A stretch of DNA of 64,000 nucleotides from Labrenzia sp. VG12 (GCF_002237595.1 NZ_CP022529.1:744001-808000), one strand, 5' to 3'; positions 27,725 through 36,683 are shown, counted from the stretch's first letter. Notes: generated from the sequence alone by a model not told the origin. Made by a program: numbers and translations.

Positions 27725-28273
27725 ATGTCTCTGACCAGATTGACCGCAGTTTTCTGCCTGACCGCCGTGATCGCGGGCGCCCCGGCACTGGCGGCCGACA
27801 AGTCCATCACGCCGGATGGCAAGCCGGCGCCTTCGCAGCCCAATGCCAAGCCGGGATCAAAAGCGGCAGAACAGGCGGAAGCCGCGGCGGCGACCGCTTA
27901 CCAAAAGACCCGCGAGGTGTTTGCCGGCGACACGACGATTGCCGGCGAGAAGGTTGCCTTTCCGCAGGATAATCCGTCCGTCCGTGCCATCGAGATCACC
28001 ATGGAGCCAGGCGAGGTCACGGCGTGGCACCAGCACCATGCGCCGCTGTTCGCCTATGTTCTGGAAGGTGAAATCACCGTGACCTACGAGGAAATCGGCA
28101 AGAAGGTCTATCGCAAGGGCGACGGCATCCTGGAAGCCATGAATGTCACCCACCGCGGGGCAAACACCGGCGACGGGCCGGCAAAGATCCTGGCCGTGTT
28201 TCTCCTGGGGGACGGGGAAGCGGCCGTGGTAGAAGAAGAGGCTCCAGGTGCGAACAAGGCCAAGGTGGAGTGA
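27725..28273 (+). CDS. Secreted cupin domain protein
   Basis: 182 residues from ATG 27725 (TTG 27704 rejected). The signal peptide ends near PALAADK, followed by a Pro/Ala/Glu linker and a cupin barrel. The barrel shows GEVTAWHQHHAPLFAYVLEGE (HxH and Glu metal ligands) and NVTHRGANTG (third His). It is therefore a metal-binding periplasmic cupin of unknown substrate. It is 51 bp upstream of the formylglycine-generating enzyme gene and probably in one transcript. Confidence 0.85.
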   Translation: MSLTRLTAVFCLTAVIAGAPALAADKSITPDGKPAPSQPNAKPGSKAAEQAEAAAATAYQKTREVFAGDTTIAGEKVAFPQDNPSVRAIEITMEPGEVTAWHQHHAPLFAYVLEGEITVTYEEIGKKVYRKGDGILEAMNVTHRGANTGDGPAKILAVFLLGDGEAAVVEEEAPGANKAKVE

Positions 28274-28324
28274 TCTGGTGGCGCCGTGGTTTCCGGACGC
28301 GGCAGTCAAAGATGTTTGTTTTGG

Positions 28325-29317
28325 ATGTCCAGGGAGTTTGATGGCTTGAACTGGCTCAGATGTGTTTTGGTGACAGCCGCCTTGCTTCCGGGCGTCTCTG
28401 TGGCAAGCGCCAACGGGGATTTTACCCGTGTGGAAGGTGGCACTTTCACCATGGGTTCGGAGAGCCACTACAAGGAGGAACGGTACCGGCACAAGGTCAC
28501 CGTCAGCTCTTTCCTGATCAAGACAACCGAGGTCACAAACGCCGAGTTTGCCGCTTTTATCGAGGCAACCGGCTACGTCACCACCGCGGAGAAGGACCTG
28601 GACCCGAAGAAGTATCCAGGTTTTTCCGATGACCTTCTGAAAGCCGGCTCCATGGTCTTCGCGCAGCCGAAGGAGCAGGTGGACCTGAACGATTTTCGCC
28701 ATTGGTGGCGCTATGTTCCAGGGGCCGACTGGCGTCACCCGGAAGGGCCCGGCAGTTCGATCGACGGTCTGGAAGACCATCCGGTGGTGCAGGTATCTCC
28801 GGAAGACGCAGCTGCCTATGCAAAATGGGCGGGTGGTCGCTTGCCGACCGAGGCCGAGTGGGAATATGCGGCCCTCGGCGGCTTGGAAAAGGCGAATTAC
28901 ACGTGGGGAGACATCGACCACGATCCCGCCGAAGGCTGGAAAGCCAACACCTGGCAAGGTGTGTTTCCTGCCGTCGATACCGCCGAGGATGGTCATCATG
29001 GCACCGCCCCGGTCGGGTCCTTTGCAGCCAATGGGTATGGCCTTTATGATATGGCAGGCAATGTCTGGGAGCATGTATCCGACTGGTGGGTTCCGGGTCA
29101 TCCCGGCAAGGCTCTGACAGATCCAAAAGGCCCGCCGGTCGAGCTCGCGGCGCAGTTTGCACATGACGCCGTTGGTCCGATGAATGTGGTCAAGGGCGGG
29201 TCCTGGCTCTGTGCGCCGTCCTATTGCCTGCGCTACCGGCCGTCCGCGCGGCAGCGGGCCGAGCGCAGCATCGGCTCCAACCATATCGGCTTCCGGATCG
29301 TGAAGGATATCGACTAG
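28325..29317 (+). CDS. Formylglycine-generating enzyme family protein (SUMF1-like)
   Basis: 330 residues from ATG 28325. Another likely start is TTG 28346, which has AGGGAG 9 bp upstream and gives a compact signal peptide. The export signal ends near VASANG. The domain follows aerobic FGE closely: GGTFTMGS, TTEVTNAEF, GADWRHPEGP, GGRLPTEAEWEYAALGG, NGYGLYDMAGNVWEH. It keeps both copper-binding catalytic cysteines, C296 and C301, in LCAPSYCLRYRP. FGE oxidises a Cys in sulfatases to formylglycine. No sulfatase is in the window. Confidence 0.9.
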   Translation: MSREFDGLNWLRCVLVTAALLPGVSVASANGDFTRVEGGTFTMGSESHYKEERYRHKVTVSSFLIKTTEVTNAEFAAFIEATGYVTTAEKDLDPKKYPGFSDDLLKAGSMVFAQPKEQVDLNDFRHWWRYVPGADWRHPEGPGSSIDGLEDHPVVQVSPEDAAAYAKWAGGRLPTEAEWEYAALGGLEKANYTWGDIDHDPAEGWKANTWQGVFPAVDTAEDGHHGTAPVGSFAANGYGLYDMAGNVWEHVSDWWVPGHPGKALTDPKGPPVELAAQFAHDAVGPMNVVKGGSWLCAPSYCLRYRPSARQRAERSIGSNHIGFRIVKDID

Positions 29318-29334
29318 GTCGAGGCCACGAGCTG

Positions 29335-30027
29335 TCAGCCCGGTGCGCCGCAGATTGCGGCGATGGCGGGTGTTGTCGGCCCGAGATAAAACAACTGGTC
29401 GAGCCCGAGGGCAAAGATGGAGATGCCAAGCAGGCTGTGCTCCAGCCAGACTGCAGCAAGCGACTCGTATTTTCTGTAGGTCCTGTAAAAGGACAGGCCG
29501 GCGACGGCGGTCAGGACCACCGACAGCCAGGCGCCAAACAGAATGTGAACCCAGCCGAAGACCAGCGACGAAATCAGCAGGGCAGGCAGGAAACCTGCCC
29601 CATAGGCGTCGAACCTCCAGGCCGCATAGCCACGAAAGGCAATTTCCTGAGGCAGCACGGAAACAAGTCCGTAGAAGGCGACGATTGTGGCCATGAGAAG
29701 CGGGGCGGCGCGGGGAATGCAAAAAAGCCGCTCCGGGTTAAGCTCCAGGACAATCGCGGCAATTACAGCTGACCCAACAAGCCAGCGCAGCAGGATACTG
29801 GGCAGGGCCGCCCGGCATCCCGGCCAGTTGAAACGGAGATACCGCGCGCGAACACCGTTGGCGCTGAGGCGCCAGAAACAATAGCCCGCGACCAGAAAGA
29901 CGGTCGAAAAGCGCAGCAACTGGATCGACAGGCCCATCAAAAGGACGGGCCCGACGATCAGAACGGAAAGTTCGGCCGCGAGCAGCCAACGGTCGGCCGT
30001 GCTGCGCGGGGAAAACCGGAGCGCCAC
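29335..30027 (-). CDS. CPBP family membrane protein (putative intramembrane protease)
   Basis: 230 residues, six to eight membrane segments. The CPBP (Abi/CAAX-like) motifs are PQEIAFRGYAAWR (the usual EExxxR with Q for the first E), FGWVHILFG (FxxxH) and LEHSLLG. Members include prenyl-protein proteases and bacteriocin immunity factors. The Q substitution makes activity uncertain. GTG start, 16 bp after the transglycosylase stop, so the two are probably co-transcribed. Confidence 0.8.
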   Translation of the reverse strand: MALRFSPRSTADRWLLAAELSVLIVGPVLLMGLSIQLLRFSTVFLVAGYCFWRLSANGVRARYLRFNWPGCRAALPSILLRWLVGSAVIAAIVLELNPERLFCIPRAAPLLMATIVAFYGLVSVLPQEIAFRGYAAWRFDAYGAGFLPALLISSLVFGWVHILFGAWLSVVLTAVAGLSFYRTYRKYESLAAVWLEHSLLGISIFALGLDQLFYLGPTTPAIAAICGAPG

Positions 30028-30043
30028 GCGTCCGGTTCCGCCA

Positions 30044-31237
30044 TCAGAGCCGGTTCAGCAAGGCCGGCGTCGGCCAGGCATCGGCCGGCATGCCAAGGCG
30101 CTGCTGCACCTCCTGAACGGCTGCACGCGTTCCAGCGCCCAGAATGCCGTCGATCTTGCCGACGTCATAGCCCATATCGCGCAGTCTGGTCTGTAGCTGC
30201 TTCATCTGGGCGTCGTTCAGGCCCGGATCCGGGTTACCGGCATTGTAGCGCGGGGCCCCCGCCAGACGCGTCGCAAAATAGGCGGCCGTTGTCGTGTAGA
30301 TGAAGGATTGGTTCCATTCCAGGTAGATGTTGTAGTTCGGATAGGCGAGGAAGGCCGGACCCTTGCGACCTTGCGGCAGCAGCAGCGACGCCGGCAAGTT
30401 GGAGGAGATCTGCCCCCAGCGCGACGTCACGCCGAGCGCTGCCCACTGGCTGCCGCTCTTGGTCTTGCCCAGTCCCGTTTCGGCCCAGTTGAGGTTCTGC
30501 GGCACGGTGACTTCCTGCAGCCAGGGTTGGCCACGCTGCCACCCAAGATGCTGAATGAAGGCGCCCGCCGTCATGATCGCATCTTCCGCGCTTTCCTTGA
30601 GCTTCACATGGCCGTCGCCATTGCCATCCTTGCCGAACTTGATGATGTCCTCGGGCAGCATCTGGACCATGCCGATTTCGCCTGCCCAGGCGCCCGTGGT
30701 GCGCTGCGGATCGAGATCGCCGTGCTGGACCATCTCGATGGCGGCAATCAGCTGTGGCCGGAACAGTTCCGGGCGACGGCAGTCATGGGCGAGCGTGGCA
30801 AGCGCGTTGACGGTGTTGAAGTCGCCCTGGACAGCACCAAAATCGGTCTCCAGAGCCCAGAAGGCGGTGATGACCGGAGCCGGAACACCGAATTCAGCTT
30901 CCTCGCGCTGAAAGACGCTGGCGTATTTCTTCATGTTGGCTGCGCCGTTTTTCATGCGGTAGCCGGAGATCACCCGTTTGGAGAAATCCAGGAACGTCAT
31001 CTTGAAGACGCCTTGCGCCCGGTCACGCGACAGCACCTTGCGGTCGATCTGCGCGCCGGCCAGCGTCCGGTCTGCCGCCTGCGCCGACAGGCCCTTGGAA
31101 ATCGCTTCCTGCTTCACCCCCGCCAGAAACTGACGAAAATCCCCGCCGCATTGCTGGGCCAGCACAGGCGCGGCGGTCATCAGGATGCCGGCAAAGGCGG
31201 TGGCAATGGAGCGGGTGAAGCGAGCACGGCGGATCAT
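30044..31237 (-). CDS. Lytic murein transglycosylase (MltB family) with peptidoglycan-binding domain
   Basis: 397 residues from ATG 31237 with AGGAC upstream; the longer frame to 31333 is rejected. The signal peptide ends near VLAQQCGG. The catalytic domain has the Glu in AFWALETDFGAVQGDFNT, then EIGMVQMLPEDI and the DGNGDG loop. A C-terminal PG_binding_1 domain (last 60 residues) follows, with LQTRLRDMGYDVGKIDG. It cleaves glycan strands to 1,6-anhydro products in the periplasm. It lacks a lipobox, so it is soluble. Confidence 0.93.
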   Translation of the reverse strand: MIRRARFTRSIATAFAGILMTAAPVLAQQCGGDFRQFLAGVKQEAISKGLSAQAADRTLAGAQIDRKVLSRDRAQGVFKMTFLDFSKRVISGYRMKNGAANMKKYASVFQREEAEFGVPAPVITAFWALETDFGAVQGDFNTVNALATLAHDCRRPELFRPQLIAAIEMVQHGDLDPQRTTGAWAGEIGMVQMLPEDIIKFGKDGNGDGHVKLKESAEDAIMTAGAFIQHLGWQRGQPWLQEVTVPQNLNWAETGLGKTKSGSQWAALGVTSRWGQISSNLPASLLLPQGRKGPAFLAYPNYNIYLEWNQSFIYTTTAAYFATRLAGAPRYNAGNPDPGLNDAQMKQLQTRLRDMGYDVGKIDGILGAGTRAAVQEVQQRLGMPADAWPTPALLNRL

Positions 31238-31411
31238 GAAATAGTCCTGCGGTTGAGGAGCCACGGCCTGGGGGGCAAGCCTGAGCCTTCGAAAAATCGG
31301 CCATAGTTGACTGTGCTTCGCCAGCAAGGTCAACCGCTGACATGCATGAAAGACGGCTCGTCCACGGCGGTTAAGCAGTCTGCGAACACTGCCTGACAGT
31401 GACTTGAAAGG

Positions 31412-31891
31412 TTATTGGCAACTGCCCATGCCGGAGCCGGCCATGATGCCGCCATCGGGTGAACGTTTGAACGGTGCATTGACGCTGGCCGAGGATCTGC
31501 AATTGGTGCCGGGAGCCGACAGGCCGGGGGAGCCGTAATAAGGGGCTGCATTAACGCCGGACGTCTGTTGCTGGCACATCTGGTAGGCCATGTCATAGAG
31601 CGCCTGCCAGCCGCCGGGCATGGAGCCAAGATTGTCCAGCACGCCAAGCGCCGCTCCGGCCCGGGCGCCGCGAACCGCACCTGACGGCCCGCGCCACGCA
31701 CCGCCGACAACGGCCCCCGCCATGCCGCCGGAAACAGCATCCCCGACCGGGTCTCCACTGCCCATATGAGCGTTGGCATAGTCGGTGGCGTATATGACGC
31801 AATCCGTTCCGTCCGCCCAGGCGGTCGAGCCTGCGGGCCACAGCGTTGCAAGGGCGACTGCGAGAATACGGGTGGTGCGACGGCCAATCAT
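31412..31891 (-). CDS. Secreted protein with glycine-zipper segment (unrecognised)
   Basis: 159 residues from ATG 31891 with CAGGAGAG. The signal peptide ends near STAWADG. The mature part contains a Gly/Ala-rich stretch (SGGMAGAVVGGAWRG, then GARAGAALG) of glycine-zipper type, found in outer-membrane or pore-associated proteins. Four cysteines occur: one near the mature N-terminus, one in YQMCQQQ, one in TNCRSS and one at the very end. The C-terminal tail is Ser/Gly-rich. No family recognised. It is single, between the transglycosylase and SH3 genes. Confidence 0.7.
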   Translation of the reverse strand: MIGRRTTRILAVALATLWPAGSTAWADGTDCVIYATDYANAHMGSGDPVGDAVSGGMAGAVVGGAWRGPSGAVRGARAGAALGVLDNLGSMPGGWQALYDMAYQMCQQQTSGVNAAPYYGSPGLSAPGTNCRSSASVNAPFKRSPDGGIMAGSGMGSCQ

Positions 31892-32029
31892 GAGCGCTCT
31901 CCTGCCGGAAGTCTGAACAGCAAGACTGAGGGACGGGCTGCGGCAAATGCCGGCAGCCACGTTTCCTTTCAACAGGATAGCGGGGCGCGCTTAACAAGGC
32001 GCTACCCCGCTGCACCAAATTGTTGCGAG

Positions 32030-33190
32030 CTATTGCGTCCTTTCCAGAAACTTCTGCCCGACAAATCCCGTCTGGCCCTCATAGGACACGCCGCACCACC
32101 AGGTGCCGCAACTGTCATATCTGACCTCCGTGCCAGCCGGGATCGTGGTCAGGATGGTGCCGTCCTTGTCGTCGCTCTGACGCAGATTGACGGCGGCCTG
32201 GATCGTGCCGGTATTGGGATAGTCTTGGTTCTGGTTGTCAGGCAGCGGCGAAGTCGCGGGCTCTGTCACCGTCTCGGCGGCAGTAGGCGTGCCGGTTTCA
32301 AACTCGGGCGGTTCGGCGATCGCCGGAACGTCGTCTTGTGCAGCCACAGCATATGCCGGAAGAACGATGGTGCTTGCATCGGTACTGGCAAGACGGGGAA
32401 GGGAAGCTGGCACGTGAGGCGAGACAGTGCCCTGCTGGTCGGGCCCGGCCGTCCTGAGCCGCGACTGTTCCTTGCCAATGTCCGCGACCTGATTGCGCTG
32501 TTGCGAACTGGCAAGTGTTGCTGTCGTGTCGGAGATCGTGCCGCTTGCAGCAAAGGCATCCCGGATCCGGTTCTTGGCGCGCGTTATCTCGGCCTGGCTC
32601 GGCGCATTCGATTGGGCTGGCTTGTCAGCAGCAATTGCAGAGCGGTCGGCCTCGATGAGACTTTCAATGGTCGGTTCGGCGGTAATCACTTGCGTCTCGA
32701 CGTTGCGGCTGTCCGAAACAGGGGCAGGCGAGGTGGGCATCAGAAGGAAAACCGCCGATCCAACGGCCGCAACCGCCAGAACCGTGCTGGCAAGCAAGGC
32801 CTTGAAGCTCGGTCCGGAACGGGCCGAAACGCGCGCCTCAAAGGTATCGGGCTGCGGTACTGAGGACGGTGCAAGCTTGACGTTTTCCGAAGACGTGTCG
32901 TCTCGCTTGAGGACACCTGGGATGTCGAAGGCCGTCTCTTCACTGTCGCCAACAAGTTTCGGTGGTCGGCGGTTCCTTCTTTCAAACGTCTCGGATGTGG
33001 CGTGCAATTGCAAAATGCGGGCAGCCAGTGTGCTCGGGTCGGCCTCGGTGGTTTCTACCGGACCGGCGGCGAAGGGAGCTGGCATTTCGACAAGTCGGAG
33101 ATCGGTTTTTGAAGTGTTTTTGGATGCATTGTCCGGGGGACTGCCTGGCTGGTCGTCGCAAGCGGCGGCTGGCACGGATACAAAATACAT
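32030..33190 (-). CDS. Single-pass membrane protein with C-terminal bacterial SH3 domain
   Basis: 386 residues with AGGAGGG upstream of ATG 33190. About 130 cytoplasmic residues of low complexity, one membrane segment (about 132-152, ALLASTVLAVAAVGSAVFLL), then a long Ala/Thr/Pro/Ser linker. An SH3b domain fills the last 65 residues (AAVNLRQSDDKDGTILTTIP, GTWWCGVSYEGQTGFVG). SH3b domains commonly bind peptidoglycan or peptides in the periplasm. The linker is disordered by composition. Role unknown. Confidence 0.8.
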   Translation of the reverse strand: MYFVSVPAAACDDQPGSPPDNASKNTSKTDLRLVEMPAPFAAGPVETTEADPSTLAARILQLHATSETFERRNRRPPKLVGDSEETAFDIPGVLKRDDTSSENVKLAPSSVPQPDTFEARVSARSGPSFKALLASTVLAVAAVGSAVFLLMPTSPAPVSDSRNVETQVITAEPTIESLIEADRSAIAADKPAQSNAPSQAEITRAKNRIRDAFAASGTISDTTATLASSQQRNQVADIGKEQSRLRTAGPDQQGTVSPHVPASLPRLASTDASTIVLPAYAVAAQDDVPAIAEPPEFETGTPTAAETVTEPATSPLPDNQNQDYPNTGTIQAAVNLRQSDDKDGTILTTIPAGTEVRYDSCGTWWCGVSYEGQTGFVGQKFLERTQ

Positions 33191-33253
33191 TTGGCCCTCC
33201 TGAGTTTTGCGGGGTCAGGCACGCGGGGTGCGTTTGCCTTTGGGGACAGCGTG

Positions 33254-33273
33254 GCATTAACCTTTGTTAATGC
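33254..33273. promoter_or_regulatory. 20-bp inverted repeat between SH3 and binding-protein genes
   Basis: GCATTAAC (33254-33261) and GTTAATGC (33266-33273) are perfect arms around CTTT. The site is 64 bp upstream of the SH3-protein start and 211 bp before the divergent binding-protein start. A TTAA pair spaced by 6 also lies inside, one short of the CtrA consensus. Confidence 0.4.
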
Positions 33274-33483
33274 GTCGCCACACGGGCCGGATTGCGGCGT
33301 CTCTGAGGTATTTTTCGTCAATTGTGACAGGGGTGTGTTTTTGAGGGCAAAAGCGCGCTCTGTTTGCAAAAGCCTAACCAGTCTTGGCCACACTGGTGAA
33401 AAGCAGCACCTCCTTATTGAAGGGCGCGGGGGCAGGGGATTGGCCTTGGCGCGCCCAACTCAAAAGCAAACAGGCAACGGATC

Positions 33484-34671
33484 ATGAAACGCTGGCTTTC
33501 GCATTTCGTCACTCAAGCGGCCGCACTGGCAATAGGGCTTACCGTGACATGTCAAGCCGCCGTGGCGCAGGAGGTGCAGGAGCTGAAGATCGGGCTGATG
33601 GGAACGTTCTCCGGTCCGGCGGCCATTTATGGCAAACATATGCGTGATGGTTTCATGCTGGCGGTACAGCAGTCCAATGGGGCGCTGGGCGGGCTGCCGA
33701 CCAATGTTCTTGAAGTCGATGACAAGCTGGATCCCAACCTCGCACTGGAACAGGCGACAAAGCTGATCGAGCAAAATGGCGTCGATATCATCGTTGGCGT
33801 GAATTTCTCCAAAGTCATGCTTGCCGTCCATGATCCGATCGTGCGGTCCAGGACGCTCTTCATCGGCACCCATTCCGGACCGGCCCCGATCGCCGGCAGG
33901 AACTGCAGCCGGTATTTCTTTTCAACCGCGTTTCAGGACGACCAGGTGCATGAAACCATGGGCCGCTATGCCAGCCTGAAAGGCTATCAGCAGGTCGTGA
34001 CGATCGCACCCGATTACGAAGCGGCGCGCGATGCGGTCGCTGCGTTCCGTCGGCATTTCAAGGGGCAGATTGCGCGTGAACTGTTTCCGAAACTCGGCCA
34101 GACAGACTTTTCCGAAGAATTCACCCAGGTCGACGAGATCGAGCCCGATGCGGTTTATGTCTTCATGCCCGGAGGCATGGGGGTTGAGCTGGTCAAACAG
34201 TTCCACACGTCCGGCCTCAAGGGCATCGTTCCCTTCCTTTCGGCCAACACGGTCAATGCACTGACGCTGCCCCATACCTCGGAGATGGCCGAAGGGCTGT
34301 TCTCGGCAGCTCACTGGGCGCCCAATCTCGACAATCCGGCCAACAAGCGTTTCGTGCGCGAATTTGGCCGGACCTTCAAATATGCACCGTCTGTCTATGC
34401 CGCCCAGGGCTACGACGCTGCCAAGCTGATCCACTTTGCTCTTGAGCTGACCGGTGGCATCAAGGAACAGGAAGCAATGCTGTCGGCCATCAGTGCAGCG
34501 CCGTTTGAAAGTGTGCGCGGTGATTTCCGCTTCAATTCGAACCAGTTCCCGATCCAGGATTTCTATCTCGTCGAAGGCGTGCGCCGCACCAGCCGCCTCT
34601 ACGAAATGGAAGCAATTGCGCGCGTTTTCGACGATGTCGGCGATGCCTATTCCGGGTCCTGCCGGATGTAA
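33484..34671 (+). CDS. Branched-chain amino acid-type ABC transporter substrate-binding protein
   Basis: 395 residues: signal peptide to about CQAAVAQE, then a type I periplasmic binding fold with KIGLMGTFSGPAAIYG, HMRDGFMLAVQQ, QATKLIEQNGVDIIVG and GTHSGPAP. The ligand loop near residue 130 carries CSRYFFSTAFQDDQ. Permease and ATPase genes of a LIV-type importer are not next to it, so it may serve a distant system or act as an orphan sensor. Ligand unknown. Confidence 0.9.
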   Translation: MKRWLSHFVTQAAALAIGLTVTCQAAVAQEVQELKIGLMGTFSGPAAIYGKHMRDGFMLAVQQSNGALGGLPTNVLEVDDKLDPNLALEQATKLIEQNGVDIIVGVNFSKVMLAVHDPIVRSRTLFIGTHSGPAPIAGRNCSRYFFSTAFQDDQVHETMGRYASLKGYQQVVTIAPDYEAARDAVAAFRRHFKGQIARELFPKLGQTDFSEEFTQVDEIEPDAVYVFMPGGMGVELVKQFHTSGLKGIVPFLSANTVNALTLPHTSEMAEGLFSAAHWAPNLDNPANKRFVREFGRTFKYAPSVYAAQGYDAAKLIHFALELTGGIKEQEAMLSAISAAPFESVRGDFRFNSNQFPIQDFYLVEGVRRTSRLYEMEAIARVFDDVGDAYSGSCRM

Positions 34672-34747
34672 TACTGCTTGCGGGTACACCGGCTTTCCAG
34701 CTTTTTGAAACGGTCAGTCCAAAAACCGTGTCGCGGCTCTTGTATTC

Positions 34748-34763
34748 TGGACCACAGAGTCCA
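34748..34763. promoter_or_regulatory. Probable TetR operator upstream of the tetR-like gene
   Basis: TGGAC-CACAGA-GTCCA is a 16-bp inverted repeat ending 11 bp before the ATG at 34775. Its outer arms are the same as those of the repeat at 35429-35444, which fits autoregulation. Confidence 0.55.
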
Positions 34764-34774
34764 TATCAGGGAAC

Positions 34775-35374
34775 ATGAGCGAGACAGACAGTCAATTTGC
34801 CGGCGCCGAAAAGCGCCCTGCCGGACCGGGTCGACCGCGCAGCTTCGATGAAGCCGCCGCGCTGGACGCCGCGATGCAGGTCTTCTGGCAGAAGGGCTTT
34901 GAAGCGACCTCCCTTGATGACCTGACCAAGGCCATGGGGCTCAGCCGGTCCAGTTTCTACGCCGCCTTCGGCAGCAAGCAGACGCTGTTTCTGCGCGCCG
35001 TCGATCACTATTCCAGACGCGGGCTCCGGTCCCTGAAAGAGGTTGCAGAGACCGCTGAAGGCGATATTGTCGACGCCATGTTGCAGGCTCTTGCCAACCC
35101 GGAAGGCGGGTCCAGAGGCTGTTTGCTGATCAACTGCATCACCGAACTTGCTCCCCATGATGATCAGGTCGCCGATATCGGTCGCCGTCACCTGGAAGCC
35201 ATAGAAGACATGTTTGCAGCCGCCTTGAACCCAGAAAATCCGGAATCTGCCAGGGACAGGGCAAGTGCCTTTTCCTCGCTGGCCATCGGAACACTTGCGC
35301 TTCGCAAGGCCGGCATTCCGGCAGAACGGATTGAAAGAACCCTCCAGCAAGCCAGATCTGTTCTCCCGGACTAG
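34775..35374 (+). CDS. TetR/AcrR family transcriptional regulator
   Basis: 199 residues. The GRPRSFDEAAALDAAMQVFW start and the helix-turn-helix (TSLDDLTKAMGLSRSSFYAAFGSK, about 46-68, quoted in part) are standard for TetR repressors. The C-terminal ligand domain has CLLINCITELAP near residue 112. The group resembles repressors of electrophile or quinone response such as NemR. It probably controls the Old Yellow Enzyme gene 111 bp downstream, given the shared operator-like sites. Confidence 0.92.
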   Translation: MSETDSQFAGAEKRPAGPGRPRSFDEAAALDAAMQVFWQKGFEATSLDDLTKAMGLSRSSFYAAFGSKQTLFLRAVDHYSRRGLRSLKEVAETAEGDIVDAMLQALANPEGGSRGCLLINCITELAPHDDQVADIGRRHLEAIEDMFAAALNPENPESARDRASAFSSLAIGTLALRKAGIPAERIERTLQQARSVLPD

Positions 35375-35428
35375 GGAGAACAACAGCCATGACCTCTACC
35401 CCTCCATAATCCGGCGCATGCCTAATTA

Positions 35429-35444
35429 TGGACTGATCATTCCA
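35429..35444. promoter_or_regulatory. Probable TetR operator upstream of the OYE gene
   Basis: TGGACTGATCATTCCA is a 16-bp near-perfect palindrome (arms TGGACTGA/TCATTCCA, one mismatch), 41 bp before the OYE start. It has the layout of NemR-type operators and shares its arms with 34748-34763. Confidence 0.6.
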
Positions 35445-35485
35445 AAAAGTGCTGCGTGCACACCCCAACAAGAAGGAAGACGACC

Positions 35486-36591
35486 ATGTCGGATCTCAAA
35501 CTCTTCTCCCCCACCAAGGCCGGTGCTCTTGAGCTCAAGAACCGGATCGTCATGGCGCCCCTGACCCGGAACCGGGCGCGGGCCGAGGACGATGCTCCGG
35601 TGGATCTCACCGCGACCTATTACGAGCAGCGCGCGGATGCCGGGCTCATCATCACCGAGGCCTCCCAGGTTTCCCCGCAGGGCAAGGGCTATGCCTGGAC
35701 GCCGGGGATCCATTCGGACGCTCAGGTCGAAGGCTGGAAGAAGGTCACCGATGCCGTTCACGCCAAGGGGGCAAGATCGTCATCCAGCTGTGGCATGTCG
35801 GCCGCATTTCGCACCCGGTGCTGCAGCCCGGCAATGCCGATCCGGTCGCGCCATCTGCAATCGCGGCCCAGTCGAAAACCTTTGACGGAGAGCAATTTGT
35901 CGACACGCCGGCACCGAGGGCACTCGACATCGACGAAATTCCCGGCATCGTCGAGGATTATCGAAAGGCAGCTGAAAACGCCAGGCGCGCAGGATTTGAC
36001 GGTGTCGAAATCCACGCTGCAAACGGCTACCTGATCGACCAGTTTCTCAGGGACGGCTCCAACAAGCGGGATGACGCCTATGGCGGCCCGGTGGAAAATC
36101 GTGCGCGTTTCCTGAAAGAGGTTCTGGACGCTGTTGTCGGAGTGTGGGGCGGTGACCGGGTCGGTATTCGCCTCAGCCCGTTCTCCAACGCCAACGACAT
36201 TGCCGACAGCAATCCGCAGGCGACTTTCTCGCATGCCATCAAGCTGATCAACAGCTACGGCCTGGCCTATCTCCATCTGGTTGAAGGTCAGACGGGCGGG
36301 CCGCGCGACATCCCCAAAGGCGGTGACCTGGCGGCTTTGTATGCTCTTTTCGACGGCGCACGCATGGGCAACAATGGCTACGATCGGGTATCCGCCATCG
36401 AGGCCGTTGAGAGCGGTGCCATCGATTTGGTGGCCTTCGGACGTCCGTTCATTTCCAATCCGGACCTGGTCACACGCCTTGTTCAGGACGCACCGCTCAA
36501 TGCGCTGGATCCGGAAACGCTCTATGGCGGCGGCGAGAAAGGCTACACGGACTATCCGACCTTGTCGGAAGCCTCGGTGGCCGCTGAATGA
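35486..36591 (+). pseudogene. Old Yellow Enzyme alkene reductase (NemA-like), frameshifted as sequenced
   Basis: The N-terminal part (ATG 35486, ribosome site AGAAGGAAG) reads LKNRIVMAPLTRNRARAED and stays in frame to the GGGGG run at 35767-35771. There the frame breaks, and the rest continues in the next frame with QLWHVGRISHP, EIHAANGYLIDQFLRDG, GGPVENRARF, NNGYDR and AFGRPFISNPDL. Adding one G restores a single ORF of about 369 residues. Apart from the break, FMN-binding and active-site segments are intact, so a sequencing error or a slipped G run is as likely as decay. OYE reduces electrophilic alkenes with NAD(P)H. Confidence 0.85.
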
Positions 36592-36643
36592 TCCTGTTTC
36601 AGGCTGCCTGACATCCACCCCCCTCCTGGGCAGCTTGAAGGAC

Positions 36644-36682
36644 AGCCGGTGCGTGGCGAAAGCCCGCACCGGCTTTCTTTTT
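36644..36682 (+). terminator. Rho-independent terminator after the OYE gene
   Basis: AGCCGGTGCG (36644-36653) pairs with CGCACCGGCT (36665-36674), followed by TTCTTTTT. It lies just before the stop codon of the convergent DUF4345-like gene. Confidence 0.8.
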
Positions 36683-36683
36683 G

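Noticed and set aside
27857..29722. 621-codon open frame opposite the cupin and FGE genes
   Set aside because: Runs antisense across two genes with strong family matches; GC-rich third-position artefact.
33251..33275. CtrA box TTAA-N7-TTAA
   Set aside because: The spacing is 6, not 7, so it is listed only as an inverted repeat.
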